Below are positions 11,964-23,088 of a DNA stretch of 64,000 bases, one piece after another. The DNA comes from Oikopleura dioica (Eukaryota; Chordata; Appendicularia; Copelata; Oikopleuridae). Each line of letters starts with the position of its first letter. Position 1 is the stretch's first letter. The notes beneath the pieces are model-generated. The model ran no database searches. It saw only the letters and a program-made list of their open reading frames with translations, and was not told the origin of the DNA. The stretch spans positions 9,222,157 to 9,286,156 of the forward strand of contig OU015566.1 in assembly GCA_907165135.1 (NCBI GenBank), read 5' to 3'. A program made the position numbers and the translations under genes.

Positions 11964-13003
11964 CTGCATAAAACAAGCTCATCCAAGATCAAGAATTGAA
12001 CTTCGTTTTTTCCATTTTTTTCTTGAGAAAAAACCGTAGTGAAACCGAAAATATAGCTCAAGTCAAAGTGGCCATTGAGAAAGAAGCTAATAGGATTAGC
12101 CACGATTTCTTGCGTGTTCTGTTGTATTTATGCACTCTCAAATATACGGAGATTCTAGCTCTCCCGCAGCTTCGGTAGCAAATGCTATTGCAACTGAACA
12201 TTGTGGTTTGCAGAGGGATTACTGTTGTTTGATTTTAATCCAAAGATAGCGGTTTCTTAGTGCTTTCGATACACATCAGCAGGATTTCTTCACTAACCGC
12301 ATTGACTCAATATTATTCAGAATAAAGCATACTAAAATCCAGAGAAACAAACCCACATCATTTTCCCATTACTTTTAACCAGGCAAAGTTATTGAGTAAC
12401 ATTTTGTTCAGCAGATGTGAAATTATTGGTTTTCATTAATGCCTGCCAGTTTGCTGCCTGCGCAATAATGATTACTTTCGCGCGAGTGAAATATAATTGG
12501 AGCGACAGATTAGACAGTTGCGCTGAGGGAAGATCTCACTGCCTTCTGAAGCAAGCACGCGCCGAATGAATATTTAAATTTTGATCTCTTTTTTGTTTCT
12601 CGGCCTTTTTCTTTGCCTCGACCCTTCATCCCGGGATCCAATCTTCAGTTGCATATTTGAGCATATGCTTTTCCTCACAATAGACTATGGGCGGCAGCGA
12701 GAGTACTGACTAAATTCCCGAATAAAGCGAGAAATAATTTTTCAGGTGTTGAACGACCGAGAGAAGGCGACCCATGCTGCGGCGAGGCGCGAGATGGAGA
12801 CTTTCCTGTTTTAAAAGGTTCACCGAGTATCTATTATTCAGGCAATTTGGCTTGAGCTGATGATGATAATAGAAAACAGACGGGGGATACGGTGTTAATT
12901 CTATCATCATCAGGGTGTCTGGTAGACAGGGGGTCTGAAAGTAAGACAGTTGTTATTAACATTTTTATTTGTTTCATTCGAGGACGGGAAAATGATTTTG
13001 AAT
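11964..13003. other. No gene recognised (downstream of GABA receptor)
   Basis: AT-rich 3' flank and intergenic sequence. A small inverted repeat built on GATGATGATA / TATCATCATC occurs near 12858-12908. No supported coding sequence. Confidence 0.5.
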
Positions 13004-13645
13004 GGTTGACTGGGACTGACGACTAGGTTCGTGAGGACTAGGTTCGTGTGACTAGGTTCGTGGTGGGTTCTGCCAGAGTATTGAAATGGGCTTATATTTT
13101 ATATAGAAAAATTTTGGGGCAGTAAGGGAAATGGCTTGATGACTAGGTTCGTGTGACTAGGTTCGTGAAATTTTATATAGAAAAATTTTGGGGCAGTAAG
13201 GGAAATGGCTTGATGACTAGGTTCGCGTGACTAGGTTCGTGAAATTTAAAATAGAGAAAATGTGGGACTATATTTGCCAAATAAGTATCCCACCCCCACC
13301 CTCCCCGTATGAGCCGCTAGGCTTAACACGCAGCATAACATTCTAAAAGTAAATAAAATTAAGTTCTATTTCTTTCTAAACATCAACCGAACCTAGTCTT
13401 CACGAACCTAGTCCCACGAACCTAGTCTTCACGAACCTAGTCCCACGAACCTAGTCATCACGAACCTAGTCATCAACCCATTTCCCTTACTGCCCCAAAA
13501 TGGAGAAGATACAAAAAATACATATAAAAGTCCAAATTTCACGAACCTAGTCACACGAACCATTTTTTCCAACATGGCACCCACGAACCTAGTCACACGA
13601 ACCTAGTCCTCACGAACCTAGTCATCGGTCTCGGTTGACTCAACC
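13004..13645. mobile_element. Fold-back element made of GACTAGGTTCGTG tandem units in inverted arms
   Basis: The left arm begins GGTTGACTGGGACTGACGACTAGG and holds repeated GACTAGGTTCGTG units. The right arm holds the same unit inverted (CACGAACCTAGTC) at least ten times and ends CGGTTGACTCAACC. Outer ends are inverse copies over about 60 bp. Between the left-arm units, a segment with TTTTGGGGCAGTAAGGGAAATGG is itself duplicated (around 13114-13215). A partial relative is at 55919-56020, so this is a dispersed family. No coding potential seen. Confidence 0.8.
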
Positions 13646-14876
13646 ATGTTGAGAGGATGAATTTTTGAGTAGGAAAACAAAAATATTTTGTACTGAAAAG
13701 CCTTTCTCTTTTGATGAAATCATTTTCCAGCTGAAAAAATTCATGGAAGTGCTGTTTTTCGATAAGGTGATAATACAGTCGAATCAGCTTCTGTCAGATA
13801 TTTACTGAAGCACTTCAATATCTCATCAAGCCTTCTTGATGAGCGAATAGGAGAGTGTGGTTTAACACTGATATTGACCAAATCTATATTTTGTGTATGA
13901 TGTATTACTGGCGCGGTATATGATGTCTTATATCATCGGCCTAATGAATCGATTGATAAGTTTTTTCAGCGTTCCTTCTTTTTTCTTTGTATCTATCTGT
14001 GGAACAATATTTTCAAACCGGGCAGAATGAAAAAGGGATCGATAGCGCACGTCAAACAGTAGAAGACAGAGTGTTTTGTCTTAGTCTTACCACTTTGCAA
14101 CCTTTCTTTTCTTTTTTATAATGCAACTGGGCGCCCGCCGATTTTTTAAAGAGAGACTTGATCACATTTAAGACCCCTGGGGCTCCAAAATCTGGGAGTA
14201 CTCCTTGTTGATTGCAATGATGACCGCCTCCGCCAAGTTTTTACGAATCATTTTTCCTTTTAGCTACAATTTAAATAAGATCGTTGTCACTTTGATTGAA
14301 TTTAAAGCGAAAATTTGGAAGCAATTTGAGATCCTTAATTTGAACTTTTAGCTTTTAAATATTTGAGAAGCGTATCCCCAGTAAAATAGAATACCAGATC
14401 TATCCTGCATATAATATGGCATGCGTGTTCACGCAGAAGCGTTGTATACGAAGATAGATTAAAATATGCGCGCATCAGACACCCCCACGTTAGGCTGTAT
14501 CAAGTAATAGAACGAGCTAGTCCATTATTTTTTAAACAGTGCCATCGATTGTTACACCATGGAGCTCGAAAGAGTGTTTCGGCATCAATTAGGGCTAGAT
14601 CAGAGCTTTTATAAAGGATTATTTTTATTTCGCCAAAAGAAATTTTAAAGAGAAAACGCAGCATTTTTTCACAACAGTGAATTTTGAAAATTGAAATCAT
14701 GGAAGAGACCAAATCTTTTCGCACAAATTTTAACAAAAATAAGCGGGTTGAAATTGGAATGCATATTTTGATTCAGTCGAATCGATTTTTTGCCATTATG
14801 AATATATTGAATATAAAAAAAATGCTTTATAACTTATAAAAAAAAACGTGGGCTGACATTCTGTGACAATTTAGAC
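13646..14876. other. No gene recognised (5' flank of Rab27)
   Basis: AT-rich sequence without supported exons. The region just before 14877 should contain the Rab27 promoter or trans-splice acceptor; TGACAATTTAG immediately precedes the start codon and its AG could serve as a trans-splice site. Confidence 0.4.
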
Positions 14877-16418
14877 ATGTCGTCGACAGCGCAGATGGAG
14901 GAAGAATTGGCCCTCGTTTCGGTGAACGAATCGAATTCAGCCACTTACGATATTCTCCTAAAAATAATGGCTCTTGGGGACACGGGCGTCGGTAAAAGCT
15001 GCTTTCTTGTACAGGTACTGTTGCGGGAAAATGAGTTTATCACGGCTTCAATGGTTACTTTTAGTATGTTGAAGGGAGATTTATGATGAAATATGTGACT
15101 ACAGTTGGTGTCGACTTTTTTCTCCGAAAACTGGTAAGCGATGATGATAAAAGCAAAACAGTTTATTTCATCTTACAGACATACGAACATTCCGACTGGG
15201 AGAAAGAAGTACAAGTCCAACTATGGGACACAGCCGGCCAAGAGCGCTACAGAAGTCTAACCCGTGCTTTTTACGAGATGGGATGGGGTTTTTACTCCTC
15301 TTTGATCTCACAAACATCGAGAGCTTTAGGCATACTGAATCATGGATAGGTAAGTTGCTCTTGGAAATAAATTAGCTAAAGTGTTTTCAGAGGAAATAAG
15401 AGAAAAGACAATTTGCGAAGATCCAGATATTATCCTCGTCGGGAATAAATCCGATATGGAAGATAAACGCCAAGTGCCTCGTTCTGCCGCGATCAGCCTC
15501 GCTGAAGCACACAAGTAAGTCGTCTTTTGTACAGTGAAAATGCTGTTTATTAGGATCATAGTTTTGAGCTTGAATTGGGAGTAAGTGTGTGCGAAATCTT
15601 CCTCGTTGCAATTTTTAGCTCGATAATTTCTTTTGACGAGCTGAATCGATCGAGCATTTCCAAAATTTTCTCAATTTTCATGGAGATTGCATTATCTAGT
15701 CGATGTCTTCGGCGCTCAGATTCATCGATAAATGCTTGTGCTCGATTCTGTTGACTTGTTCGATGCAAATTTTCAATGACATTTCTGTCGAACAAAGTTG
15801 ACGAAAAAAACTCGTAGTCAAGGAAGTAACACTCCAGCATATTTTCAACGGAGTCTTCGAACAGTTGAAAGAGCTGGTTAAATTGTCTCGCTTTTTGGGT
15901 CTGAATTTCTACTGATGGATTCAAAAATGCTCAAAATATTATCATAAACAAATAAGGGAATCCCAAGTCTAATTTATTCAATTCTTCAATTTGCGCTTCA
16001 AGAGTTCCAATCAAAGACAAAAGACCTTTTCCAAATTCCGACTGGTTGAAAATATTCAGTTCAAAAGCTTCTGTTTTATTTTCTCTTTCCGACATTTTTA
16101 TCTTTTGCCAATTTTAATTTTCTTTTGAGTGAGCTCATTTTTATTTGCTTTACGCGCTCACACTTTTAGATTACCATATTTTTCAGTATTCCATACATCG
16201 AAACATCCGCTGCGACGGGAGAAAATGTCCAACTTGCTGTAAACTTACTTTTGCACAGAGTGATGCAGAGGCTCAAAAAGTACATGCGCGACATCAGATA
16301 TAACTACGAAGAAGAGGTAACGAATCAGGACCCCACATTTTTTATGATATTTTAGGAGATCAACCTGAACCAAGAATCGTCCTCATGCTCATTGTGCTCA
16401 AAAACAACGACACAGTAA
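14877..16418 (+). CDS. RAB27: Rab27-type small GTPase (one apparent frameshift)
   Basis: Membrane-traffic GTPase of the Rab27 group, which acts in docking of secretory and lysosome-related vesicles. Exons 14877-15014, 15065-15133, 15179-15349, 15391-15514, 16187-16316, 16356-16418; introns 50, 45, 41, 672 and 39 nt, all GT-AG. Motifs: P-loop GDTGVGKS, switch I/II context TTVGVDF and WDTAGQERYRSL, NKSD at G4, ETSAATG at G5. The spacer TYEHSDWEKEVQVQLWDTAGQE is the Rab27-like insertion before DTAGQE. In exon 3, near 15268-15275, the frame changes: the upstream frame gives ..RSLTRAFY and the family-like continuation GMGFLLLFDLTN is in the -1 frame, so one T appears to be missing in a T5 run (or the copy is broken). 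The C terminus is ..CSLCSKTTTQ, with cysteines 7 and 10 residues from the end rather than a terminal CxC/CC. A poly(A) signal AATAAA follows near 16518. The 672-nt intron hosts a gene on the other strand. Confidence 0.9.
15556..16095 (-). CDS. Uncharacterised coiled-coil protein nested antisense in the Rab27 intron
   Basis: Two exons, 15963-16095 and 15556-15911, give 162 residues starting MSERENKTEAFELNIF. The only frame-preserving junction I find is a 51-nt GA-AG intron (15912-15962), joining ..NKLDL to VEIQTQKARQF. The protein is charged and predicted helical, with no signal peptide and no recognised domain. It lies entirely within Rab27 intron 4 on the opposite strand. A diverged copy of its first exon accompanies the duplicated Rab27 fragment near 24512-24605. 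Function unknown; translation is supported by the long open frame and by retention of the start in the duplicate. Confidence 0.55.
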
Positions 16419-17238
16419 TCCTCAATCATCCTTTTTTTTCTTTGCCGTTTGCCATCAGCATTATTATTTTAAATTCGAAGCTCCTGTTCATTGTAAAATT
16501 TCACTTCACGACCTCAAATAAAAAACTAAAGAAAGAAAGATGAAGAAGGAGAACAGACCTGATCAACAGTAAAGTCGTCGAATTATTCCCATATACAGTC
16601 CTTACGCACAATTCCGGAACTTTTTTTTCCAGCGAAAATGGCAAAATGTCCGGAATTGTACGGATTTTCGAGATAAAATTTTTCTCCTCTCAAAAAATCT
16701 GTTTTATGGGGCCATGCTCAAAATGGCCTTTTCTGATGGACATCACTGACTTCTTTGACCATTTGTGATTCTTATAATACAGTTTTTTCCTTTTTTGTGG
16801 ACCACAATTTTGTGGACATTTTGTTCATTATAAGGGGTTTTTGAGGGTCACTTTTGCAAGGATAATGTTCCACTTTTGTGGACATTTGTCCAGCCGAGAA
16901 AATTTAAGAGGAAGAAACAGAGTGTTATTTTTCTTTAATCAGGATGTTTTTGTATATACACGCATAACAGATATGGTGAGAGGAATATTCCCGAGCACGC
17001 GCGATAACTTATACTATGGGAGACTCTTAGCAGCCTTAGAGTCAAGATGAGAGAAAGTACCTCTCTGTCAAACCTTAGAAGAATCGCTCAATTTCTACGA
17101 AAGGTCGAAAAAATCGAGAAGCTCACTTTGTCTGAAATTGTCTGAAACGAGCGAAAAAGAAACCTGTTTGTGAAATTCGTGCAAAAATAGAACGTTGATT
17201 GCTTTGAACTTGAATTGGGATTAAAATTCGATTCATTT
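16419..17238. repeat. Rab27 3' flank with a small perfect hairpin
   Basis: ACAATTCCGGA at 16608-16618 pairs with TCCGGAATTGT at 16649-16659 across a 30-nt loop, probably a small MITE or its remnant. Repeated TTTTGTGGACATTTTG/TTTTGTGGACATTTG words follow at 16790-16890. No gene recognised. Confidence 0.45.
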
Positions 17239-20181
17239 TTAAATACAGTAATCAGGAGAGACTTCAAAAAGAACAGGGATCCTACTAAAACCTGTGTTTC
17301 CAATAACCTTTTGGTTGACAAGCTCGTCTCCTTCAAAGTCGAGTCGTTGAATTGCATTAGGACTTAAGTCGCCTGCGACGATGAAAATTGAATTTCTGAT
17401 CATAATTGCAGATCCATAATCGTCAGCCTTAATTGAAATTGGTTTTATAAATATTTCGAAAATTTACGTATTGAAGGTCGCCAATTTTATTCCAGTTGTT
17501 GTTTTTGAGAAGCCAGATTCGTTTTTGTTTAATCCATTTATAACTTATCCATCTTCCTCCTCCAGCAAGCAAAAGATTTCCACTTGGTAAGCCCATCAAA
17601 ACATGATGGCTTATTTCACTAAAAGATTTTTTAAAATGAATTATTTCAAAAAATTACACCGGGAAATCGGCTAAAGACGACCAGCCATGAGAATTCAGAG
17701 TCTCCACTTTATTCGCAGCATCGCTAAGAGAACTTCCAACAGTTATTGGTTTCCCTTTATAGAAACCAAGCTTGCCCCCGCTATGCGAAACTTTGGTCCC
17801 ATGTGTTGAACTCGAAGTTTCCCCATCAAAAATTTCACATTTCTTCCTTCTATGATCATCAAAGCAAATTAACGCCTTTTCGCCATTTTCGATCATCAGT
17901 GCTGCGGAAAAATACGAAACTTCGTTTATCAATTTTGCTGACTGTTCTTTCCACTGGCATCCTTCCAGTTTCGCAATCTGAATTTGATTATCTCAAAATC
18001 GGAAAAATTCATTACTTTTTGTTTATCCGACCTTCCACCAAAGATGAAGAGTTCGTTTTTGACAAGAGCATAAGGAGTGTCTTCAAGATAGTTGTTTGAA
18101 GGAGCTGTGATCGTTGCTGCCTTCACTGTCGATCCATATAATGAAATTGAGAATGAGGCGCTCAAAATCCGCCCCATTACCAAAATTTGCTTAAGGGGGT
18201 GGAACTAGGTTTTTCGAAAATAGCCGATTCTTGACTGGCGCTCAGAGCAAGGAGAGCTCATATTTTCAAATTCTCTCTTAGGCTGAAGATAGAACAAACC
18301 TAGATCTAACAACATTTTTCTTAAAAATTTTTTTGTCCACAAATTTTGGCGTTAGAGAACGAAATTTCTACCCACCTCTTCGAAAGTCGCAATTTTAGCG
18401 TATTCGCGTCCTCCAATTTCTCGAGTCACGTGACTAGCCAAATTTTTAAAATTTCATTTTAAGAAAGTTAAGCCCTTAATCTAGTATTGCTTTTGAGGAA
18501 ATTACGTAATCATCAGTAAAAACAAATTTTTTTTATTAAAGGGTGCCTCCCGAAAATCACGGTTTTTCAAAAAAACTAGTTCTACCCCCTTAATTAACAG
18601 TTTAAATTTTGCCAAATCATTTGATAAAAATTTTTGAAATAACTTATTAAGTTTAACCGTTTTAGGGGAAAACTGAATCGTTGTTGGCATTGTTGGCGTT
18701 GTTGATATTGTCTTTCTTGTTGTTGTGGTTGCTATCGCTCGATCCTACGAATCAAAATCATATACCAGTTGAAAACAACTTGTCCGGACTTTTTTCTGAT
18801 TGTAAGAATTTTTTGAGGGACATTTTTGTGCATGCGATCAATTTTCCGGATTTTTTCCGAAAAGCAAATAATCAGGATGGCTAAAAATCAGTATCCCTCC
18901 ATAAAATATTTTAACAAGGATGAACGATCGAAGCCCTGATTAAATACAGTCAGAGTCCAAAATAAGGGACATCAAGATAAGGACTTTTTGGCTAAAAATG
19001 ACGAAAATCAGCGGCAGAAAAAAATCCAATTTAACGCTCGAACGCATATTGCGCAGATTTCTGCGCAGAGCCCCTTTAAAGCTCGATATCTCGTACTTTA
19101 CTTGATCAAAATTTTAAATGGACCCCCACTTTAGGAGCTCTTTTTCGATGAGGAATCCGATTCTGGCATCGAAAAAAAAATTTGACTTTAGGATAAAAAT
19201 TTGGCTTCAGAACGAAAATTTCCGGTTTTTTCGAATAATGTTTTGTTAGCATTTTAACAGCTCTGCATCATTTTTTCTGTCGATAAAAAGATATTTTTTC
19301 GAAGTTTTATCGCATTTCTGCATCGAATCAAAAATAATTTTTTTCATAAATATCTATTTTGTACAGTTGTATTTTAGATGAATGTAATAGAAAAAAATGG
19401 AAAAAACTGATACATTTTCGGGTAACTTAAGAAATCACTATTTTTAGCGAGGTTCGGGTTAGGGTAAGAATTTTAAATTATAATTAGCTTGTTGGCAAGC
19501 GTTTGAGCTTCATTTTGGTAGCTTTGGTTGTTTGAAATCTCGACCACAATCGTCGCTAGAGCGCTCTAAAGGTGTTGCGCAGAAATCTGCGCAATATGCG
19601 TTCAGCAAGAAAAAGAATTCGTGCGTTCATGCGTTAAGGGACTTTCTGAGATAAATAAGCTTTTTCAGTTTGTCGATTGCTAATAAAAGGTATCAATAAC
19701 CTTGATTTCAACCAGTTATGCGGCAAACGGAAGTCATTCGCCTTTCAGAATATGTTTTTCTCTTTCAAAAATGTCTTCAAAACCACAAAAACGATAAAGT
19801 AAGCTTATTTTATCTGCTAAAAATATACTTCAAAACAATTTGGCAGCAACATATTTTTTGCTTTGATGACCCAATTTAAGGGACTTTTTTCAAAAATTTT
19901 GGAGCAAAAAGAGTCCCTTATTTTCGACTCCGACTGTAATTTAATGAAATGAAAACATCTGAAATTGATAATATTCGGTTGCATTCTCAGTATCACTTAC
20001 GGTATTATTATCGCTGACAATATTTCGGTTATTGGTGAGCTGATTGTCGTTAACATTCAGAAAGAATATCAGTGAGATCACTGAGATTAATAGTAAAGCA
20101 CCAAATATCGCGCAAATCCAAACAGATTTTCGTCGTCCCGAGCTGGGTCTCGAATGCGTGGCGTTTTTTGGAGCGCGGCAT
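17239..20181 (-). CDS. Single-pass membrane protein with kelch-like beta-propeller
   Basis: Model on the minus strand: 20001-20181 (start), 18589-18744, 18016-18189, 17658-17977, 17468-17618, 17239-17427; about 389 residues. The N-terminal exon encodes a basic stretch then a hydrophobic segment (WICAIFGALLLISVISLIFFL), a signal anchor. Next comes a Thr-rich stalk (TTTTRKTISTTPTMPTT), then repeats of the kelch/galactose-oxidase type (NELFIFGG, GNLLLAGGG, NSIFIVAGD). The last three introns are GT-AG of 38-40 nt. The intron 18190-18588 is an inverted-repeat TTAA element, removable in frame as GG-AG. The first intron (about 1.26 kb) contains another MITE. The start is uncertain: ATG at 20181 is in frame with the anchor only if the A6 run at 20164-20169 is one base shorter. 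The four C-terminal exons are solid; joining the N-terminal two is inference from phase and blade continuity. Specific function unknown. Confidence 0.65.
18190..18593. mobile_element. TTAA-flanked (piggyBac-type) MITE acting as an intron of the kelch gene
   Basis: TTAAGGGGGTGGAACTAG at 18191 is matched inverted by CTAGTTCTACCCCCTTAA at 18593. Both ends carry the TTAA target typical of piggyBac-type insertion. On the minus strand, the sequence on either side is open and in the same frame: removing the element restores ..LLIKQILVMGRILS.., a continuous propeller strand. The shared TTAAG allows a GG-AG reading (18190-18588). No coding sequence inside. Confidence 0.75.
18945..19938. mobile_element. 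~1-kb non-autonomous DNA transposon (Tc1/mariner-like ends) with a second inverted repeat nested inside
   Basis: Outer ends: TACAGTCAGAGTCCAAAATAAGGGAC on the left and the inverse of TACAGTCGGAGTCGAAAATAAGGGAC on the right, beginning at TA as in Tc1/mariner. Inner pair: GAACGCATATTGCGCAGATTTCTGCGCAG from 19040 is mirrored by TTGCGCAGAAATCTGCGCAATATGCGTTC ending at 19603, itself containing the palindrome GCGCAGAAATCTGCGC. I read this as a MITE inserted into another MITE. It lies in the first intron of the kelch gene. No transposase frame. Confidence 0.75.
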
Positions 20182-20284
20182 TAGATTCTTCTGTTAAGAA
20201 AGGCTGACTTTCGGGAGATGAATTCTAAATTTTTTCTTCATTAACGCGTAAGACTCGATAGTCAATTAAAATAATACTCGAAAA

Positions 20285-22564
20285 TCAATAAAAAGACTTT
20301 TTGATTCTGACCGGAGATGGATTCGCTTTATCACAAAGAACCAGCGAAAGAGTGAAGGCTTCGTCAAGAAGATACCATGTCCCGAATTGAATATTGCCAT
20401 CATTTATATCTCGATGAATGTTTCCGGCTTTAAGATCGCTTACTTTGAAGTAAGGGTTGAATTTGCTGATTCGAACGACTTTATAAGTTTGAAAGACTTG
20501 TTTTCTGAGTGTTGTAAGTTTTAACTAAAAACTGTTCCTGGCTCGTCGGAAGAGAACTCACTGTTTTGAAGGATGTATTCATCGTTTTCGACTCGATCCA
20601 AGGTCATTTGGTGATAAGCGATTTCTCCGTTTGGGAGAACCCGCGCTCCAGTTACACTTACTGGACGAGTGAAAGTAAAGTTTTCGTCGAGAAAAACTTT
20701 ATTTCATTTAAACATTATTTGAATAAAACATACTTGGCAGTACCTCTTTCATACTTGCAGATCGAATCGGCGGGTTTCTTGTGATCCGGTCCACCAAGCA
20801 GTCGGATTATTTCCCATCCAGTCTCCATTAAATAAGTTCTGTGACAAAGTCTTCGCAAAAGAAGCTCGAAATGATTGGTTTGACTTTCTAGTTCTACTTC
20901 TCTTGGGTTCAAATTCAAGCCAGCCATGCTTCTGGGATACACGATCATAGTCAACGTGAAAAGGATCTTTTCAGAAGTGTGCGTCTTGTGTTTATCAACG
21001 AAGCCGAGATCGTCTCTCATTGCGTGCCGAAGAAGGGTCGTCACAGAAACGGGGCCGCAGAGTTGACTAGTTTTCTGGTCAAAAATATTCTTGGTGAGAT
21101 TTTGCATGTTTCGATTGAAAGATTTCGTCGCAATTTGTTTCAAAGCGGACATTTGGCAGGACCGGGTAAGATTCCAATCGTCCAAGCAATAAAAAGAGTC
21201 GACATCGTCAACGGAAATGATTTCCGTGATTTCGTCGAAAATTGATGGGTCAACGTTTTTAATTTGTTGGATGGACTCTCCATTGCATCTCTTAAATAAA
21301 AGTGTTTTAAAAAACTTAAAAAAAATGGTTTTAAAAAAATACTTCGAACCTTGACAACTTCATCAATTTTTGTTCTTTCTTCAACTGTTATTGGCTTATA
21401 AAGAAGCGTCCATGTAGTGTCCCAATCGCAAAAAAGGAAATACCAAAGATTATTAATTTTGTAACCCTCTCCAGTTGTGAGTTGTCGTTGATAAGCGAAT
21501 CCAGGTGAGCCAGCGGCTAAACATTTAATTTGAATTTAAATTTTTATCGGAGTTTCTTATATAATTCAACTTACAGAGCGCATTGTTAAATCTATATTTT
21601 GAGCCTCTTCTTGTGTAGCCCATTTGTCTGTAGCTTTCCCTTCTTGTTTCCTCGTGGACCAAGCCGAAGTCAATGATCTTTGGCACTCCCTTTAGCAAAA
21701 GAATGTTCTCCAGCTTGAAATCGTAGTGGGAGATTCCAACTCTGACCAAGTAATTGAATCCTTCTAAAATCTCATTTGCGATCTTCTTTCTTTCTTCGAT
21801 AGGGAGTTGATCTTCCGTCAGCAGCGACCTTAAATCCTCCTCGGTTCTTTCCATGATCGTTATCCAACCCAGACAATCTTCTTGCTTCGAGCTTTCGTTG
21901 CTGAATAATTCTATATTCGCCACATTTTTGATTACGTTTTCGTGGTGGGGGATCTGCCTTTGGTTTTCCGATTCGTCCTTGTTTTTCGCCACAAAGAAAT
22001 CTTGAAATATGAAAATATAAATAACAAAATTTAAAAACCTTTGGCCAAATGTATTTTCCAAGAAATTGAGCGGAAACAAAAGGAATCCGTAAAAAGAAAT
22101 GGGTCAAAATGGTGAACCCGCACTGCTGCTTTAAAATCCCCAAATTTTTCTTCTAAAACAATCGCTTCTCCTCCAGTTTTTGCATTTATAAGATCGTTCA
22201 GGTCCCAGTTTCCGGTTTCCTCCTTGATTTCCCATCGACTGATCATTTGGTTTCTCAAAGAGGGGTCCTTCTCCAAAATCATTTTCTGAGTTGCGTTGAT
22301 TTTGAAAGATTCTTTTTCTTTTTTCTTTCTGTCAAAAATGCGCCCTCTATTGCCACTGAACCGACAAAAATGCCAATGATGAGCATTCGAATCGTCCTTA
22401 AAATCCATTCTCTCGACCGACAATATCAAGCGGCATTTTTCAGTTCTCGTCGTCGTCCTATTCAATTGCGGCAAAAAAAGCCTCAGCCATGATTCGATTT
22501 CGTCTTTTTCGGGCGGTTTCTCTTTCATTCGAAAATTTGCCAACATGAGAAATTCTTCTAACAT
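20285..22564 (-). CDS. Atypical protein kinase-like protein with a long C-terminal extension
   Basis: Six exons (22039-22564, 21575-22000, 21350-21516, 20744-21290, 20562-20696, 20285-20496), all GT-AG, introns 38-65 nt, about 670 residues. N-terminal ~140 residues are charged and unassigned. A kinase-like core follows: GGEAIVLE as a degenerate glycine loop, AAVRV where AxK is expected (Lys to Arg), HYDFKLENI as catalytic loop (Asp and Asn kept, HRD Arg lost), and IDFGLVHE as DFG. AGSPGFAYQRQ stands in place of the APE segment. About 330 further residues have no recognised domain. Loss of the ATP-anchoring Lys suggests a pseudokinase or unusual catalysis. Its stop lies about 100 bp upstream of the kelch gene start on the same strand, and TTTCTTAACAG sits 12 nt before that ATG. 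This spacing suggests an appendicularian-type operon resolved by trans-splicing; that is inference. Confidence 0.75.
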
Positions 22565-23088
22565 CTTTTTTCACTGTTATTTTTGGGAATAGTGATATTC
22601 GATAGAGAATCTGGATTAGTTGAATAATTTTATGATGAGCCGGGGCTCTAAGATTTTTACAACCTTGTTTGCGGGAGTTGATAAAAACAAACGCCCGAGT
22701 CGTTATTTACAAATTCTCGTGAAGCTAAAATCATTCAAATAAATAAGTATGAATCGATGCGAGACAGAGGTGCAAAACGTCATTGTTAGATTTCTAAGCA
22801 AGTGTTCTTTGACTTGTTCCTTTAATTTGTTTCCGGTACCTCTGTGTGATGGTGATTCCAGCTGGCCAAAGGTTACAGTATCAAAAAAAGTGATTTTGAC
22901 ATGATATTATCATTCTATTGTGTAAACGAAATTTGTATTTATCGTTTTCAGAAATTTATGAGCAGGAATAAATTAGTTAAGGAGATAGATATCGAGAATC
23001 GCCATTTTCTGTCAGACTTTTTTTTAAATTAGCGATGAGAAATCAAAAACAAATCAAATTTAAAGGGAGTTAGTAAATCTCTTTTCAG
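22565..23088. other. Intergenic, no gene recognised
   Basis: Lies between the divergently oriented kinase-like gene and the transposase-like exons. The upstream exon(s) expected for the latter (its first recognised exon starts mid-domain after TTTTCAG) were not found here. Confidence 0.35.

Noticed and set aside
18681-18884. Plus-strand frame with Leu-rich hydrophobic start
   Set aside because: It begins at TTG without ATG and is antisense to a (ACA)n/(AAC)n-rich exon of the kelch gene; the Leu run is the mirror of the Thr-rich stalk.
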